A stretch of 64,000 nucleotides of DNA from Roseibium marinum (GTDB taxonomy: Bacteria; Pseudomonadota; Alphaproteobacteria; Rhizobiales; Stappiaceae), in contig NZ_PPCN01000014.1 of NCBI RefSeq assembly GCF_002906165.1, forward strand, positions 1 through 64,000, given 5' to 3'. Shown here one piece after another: positions 62,533 through 64,000 of this stretch; positions within the stretch are counted from its first letter, which is position 1, and the number at the start of each line of letters is the position of its first letter. Both the position numbers and the translations under genes were made by a program. Below the pieces are notes generated by a model, which was not told where the DNA came from, ran no database searches, and worked only from the letters and a program-made list of their open reading frames with translations.

Positions 62533-63834
62533 CTAGTAGCCCGCGGCTTCCATTTCTTCCGCCGTCAGGGCCTGTGCCTTGGCCAGAGCTTCGTCAACCG
62601 TTTGCTGACCCGCCAGAGCGGCGGAGAATTCCTGGCCGACCTGGGTTGCAATGCCCGCGAACTCGGGGATGGCAACAAACTGCACACCGATATAGGGAAC
62701 CGGGTCGACAGTCGGATTGGTCGGATCAGCCGAATTGATGCTGTCCAGGGTCATCTTCGCAAACGGGATCTTGGCGTATTCCGGATTCTCGTAAAGAGAA
62801 GTCCGCGTCCCGGGAGGAACGTTTGCCCAGCCTTCTTTCGAAGCGACAAGGTCAAGGTATTCCTTGGAAGTTGCCCATTCGATGAATTCCTTGGCGGCTG
62901 CTTCCTTCTGGGTGCCTGCCGGAATGGCGAGCGCCCAGGCCCAGAGCCAGTTGCCGCGCTTGCCAAGGCCGGTGTCCGGTGCCAGGGCAAAACCGACCTT
63001 GTCGGCCACGGTGGAATCGTCCGGATTGGTCACGAAGGAGGCCGCCACGGTGGCGTCGATCCACATGCCGCACTTGCCCTGCTGGAACAGCGACAGGTTT
63101 TCGTTGAAGCCGTTGGTCGAAGCGCCCGGAGGACCTGCTTCGTTCAGCAGATCGATATAGAAGGTGAGGGTTTCCTTCCACTGCGGGCTGTCGAACTGGG
63201 GCTTCCAGTCTTCGTCGAACCAGCGGGTGCCAAAGGAATTGCCGGTTGCGGTCAGGAACGCCATGTTCTCGCCCCAGCCGGCCTTGCCCCGTAGGCAGAT
63301 GCCGTAGATTTCGTTGTCCTTGTCGGTCATCTTGCGAGCCGCGTCGGCAACGAATTCCCAGGTCGGCGCGTCGGGCATTTCCAGCCCGGCCTTCTCCATC
63401 AGATCGGTCCGATACATGATCATGGAGCTTTCGCCGTAGAACGGTGCGGCGTAGAGCGTGCCGTCGACGGACAGACCGCCGCGCATGGCGGGCAGGATGT
63501 CGTCGGTGTCGTAGCTGTCCGGCAGATCGTCAAGCGCGACCAGCCAGTCCTGCTTGCCCCAGATCGGCGTTTCGTACATGCCGATGGTCATGATGTCGAA
63601 CTGGCCGCCCTTGGCGGCGATGTCCTGGGTAACGCGCTGGCGAAGGACGTTTTCCTCAAGCGTGACCCACTCGACAGTGTGGCCGGTCTTGTCGGTGAAA
63701 TCCTGCGTCAGACCCTGCATGCGGATCATGTCGCCGTTGTTCACGGTCGCGATGGTGAGTGTTTCTGCGGTCGCCGGAGCACACAGTGCTGCAACCGCAC
63801 ATGCGCCGAGCAGCGCACGGGTATGAAATGCCAT
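62533..63834 (-). CDS. smoE: Polyol (sorbitol/mannitol) ABC transporter binding protein
   Basis: 433 residues. The signal peptide MAFHTRALLGACAVAALCAP ends ATA, cut before ETLTIA. The family 1 binding fold follows (TIATVNNGDMIRMQGLTQDF). It ends EEMEAAGY. GGGAGG lies 7 bases before ATG 63834; the frame open to 63861 is not preceded by a ribosome site. It leads the operon smoE-F-G-K-S-mtlK for uptake and oxidation of hexitols. Confidence 0.9.
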   Translation of the reverse strand: MAFHTRALLGACAVAALCAPATAETLTIATVNNGDMIRMQGLTQDFTDKTGHTVEWVTLEENVLRQRVTQDIAAKGGQFDIMTIGMYETPIWGKQDWLVALDDLPDSYDTDDILPAMRGGLSVDGTLYAAPFYGESSMIMYRTDLMEKAGLEMPDAPTWEFVADAARKMTDKDNEIYGICLRGKAGWGENMAFLTATGNSFGTRWFDEDWKPQFDSPQWKETLTFYIDLLNEAGPPGASTNGFNENLSLFQQGKCGMWIDATVAASFVTNPDDSTVADKVGFALAPDTGLGKRGNWLWAWALAIPAGTQKEAAAKEFIEWATSKEYLDLVASKEGWANVPPGTRTSLYENPEYAKIPFAKMTLDSINSADPTNPTVDPVPYIGVQFVAIPEFAGIATQVGQEFSAALAGQQTVDEALAKAQALTAEEMEAAGY

Positions 63835-63859
63835 ATTTTCCTCCCAAGCGAGATTGGGC

Positions 63860-63910
63860 ATTTGCCATTCTTGCGGGCAAATATTCGCTCTTTATTTGTG
63901 CTTGAGTCAA
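63860..63910 (-). promoter_or_regulatory. Candidate promoter and operator of the smo operon
   Basis: The inverted repeat ATTTGCC (63860-63866), 9 bases, GGCAAAT (63876-63882) lies just upstream of smoE. A TTGACT -35-like hexamer (minus strand, 63905-63910) is farther upstream, without a clear -10. A repressor at the palindrome would block transcription. The regulator is not in the window. Confidence 0.4.
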
Positions 63911-64000
63911 GGAAGGAATCACCTAAAAAATAGATAATTCCTCGCTGCAGTGCAAAAAAATGTTTTAATTCAGTTAGTTGCAGATGATGAGAATTCGCTC

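Overview
The window is GC-rich, gene-dense DNA. It looks like the chromosome, or a large replicon, of an alphaproteobacterium of the Hyphomicrobiales, perhaps Stappiaceae (Roseibium/Labrenzia-like). The evidence is a rhizobial-type glycerol ABC operon (glpV-S-T-P-Q-U), TRAP and TctABC transporters, a smo/mtlK polyol operon, a heme operon flanked by RirA-type (TGA-N9-TCA) and Irr-type (TTTAGAA) sites, and short palindromic repeats of a kind common in this order. The taxon is inferred. No tRNA, rRNA, CRISPR array, insertion sequence or phage gene was seen.

Layout. 1-1.4 kb: the tail of a gene with a terminator, then an NAD-dependent epimerase/reductase. 1.9-7.9 kb: glycerol ABC operon whose two ATPases carry complementary defects. 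8.0-9.5 kb: BlaI-type repressor and M56 membrane protease. 9.6-21.1 kb: a complete NAD-coupled [NiFe]-hydrogenase locus (hypF, hoxFUYHW, hypABCDE) with a near-perfect FNR/FixK box before hoxF. 21.2-27.7 kb, minus strand: seven overlapping or abutting genes for a Nudix hydrolase, PhoU-like/APH-kinase fusion, RimK-like ATP-grasp enzyme, HprK-related kinase, histidine phosphatase, calcineurin-like phosphatase and amphi-Trp protein. Two identical palindromes 21 bp apart precede it. This resembles the functionally uncharacterised GAK-type cassette and is the best candidate for an undescribed system.

27.9-37.5 kb: RpiR regulator divergent from an N-formylglutamate amidohydrolase-family enzyme, a TRAP transporter, a glutamine-synthetase-like ligase, an aldehyde dehydrogenase and an Fe-type alcohol dehydrogenase. 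Together these could form a gamma-glutamylation route for an amino alcohol. 37.6-40.5 kb: membrane-anchored AraC regulator divergent from a secreted alpha/beta hydrolase, then an orphan membrane protein. 40.7-47.3 kb: TctCBA divergent from a response regulator, sensor kinase and periplasmic binding protein. 47.4-57.3 kb: heme uptake (hmuR, small periplasmic protein, exbB, two exbD, tonB; divergent hmuSTUV) and a TlpA-like thioredoxin. 57.5-64 kb: polyol operon (smoEFGK, smoS, mtlK).

The window combines scavenging of small organics (glycerol, polyols, carboxylates, possibly amino alcohols) and heme with hydrogen/NAD redox exchange that probably operates under low oxygen. Hairpins follow the binding-protein gene in all four multi-gene transporter operons.
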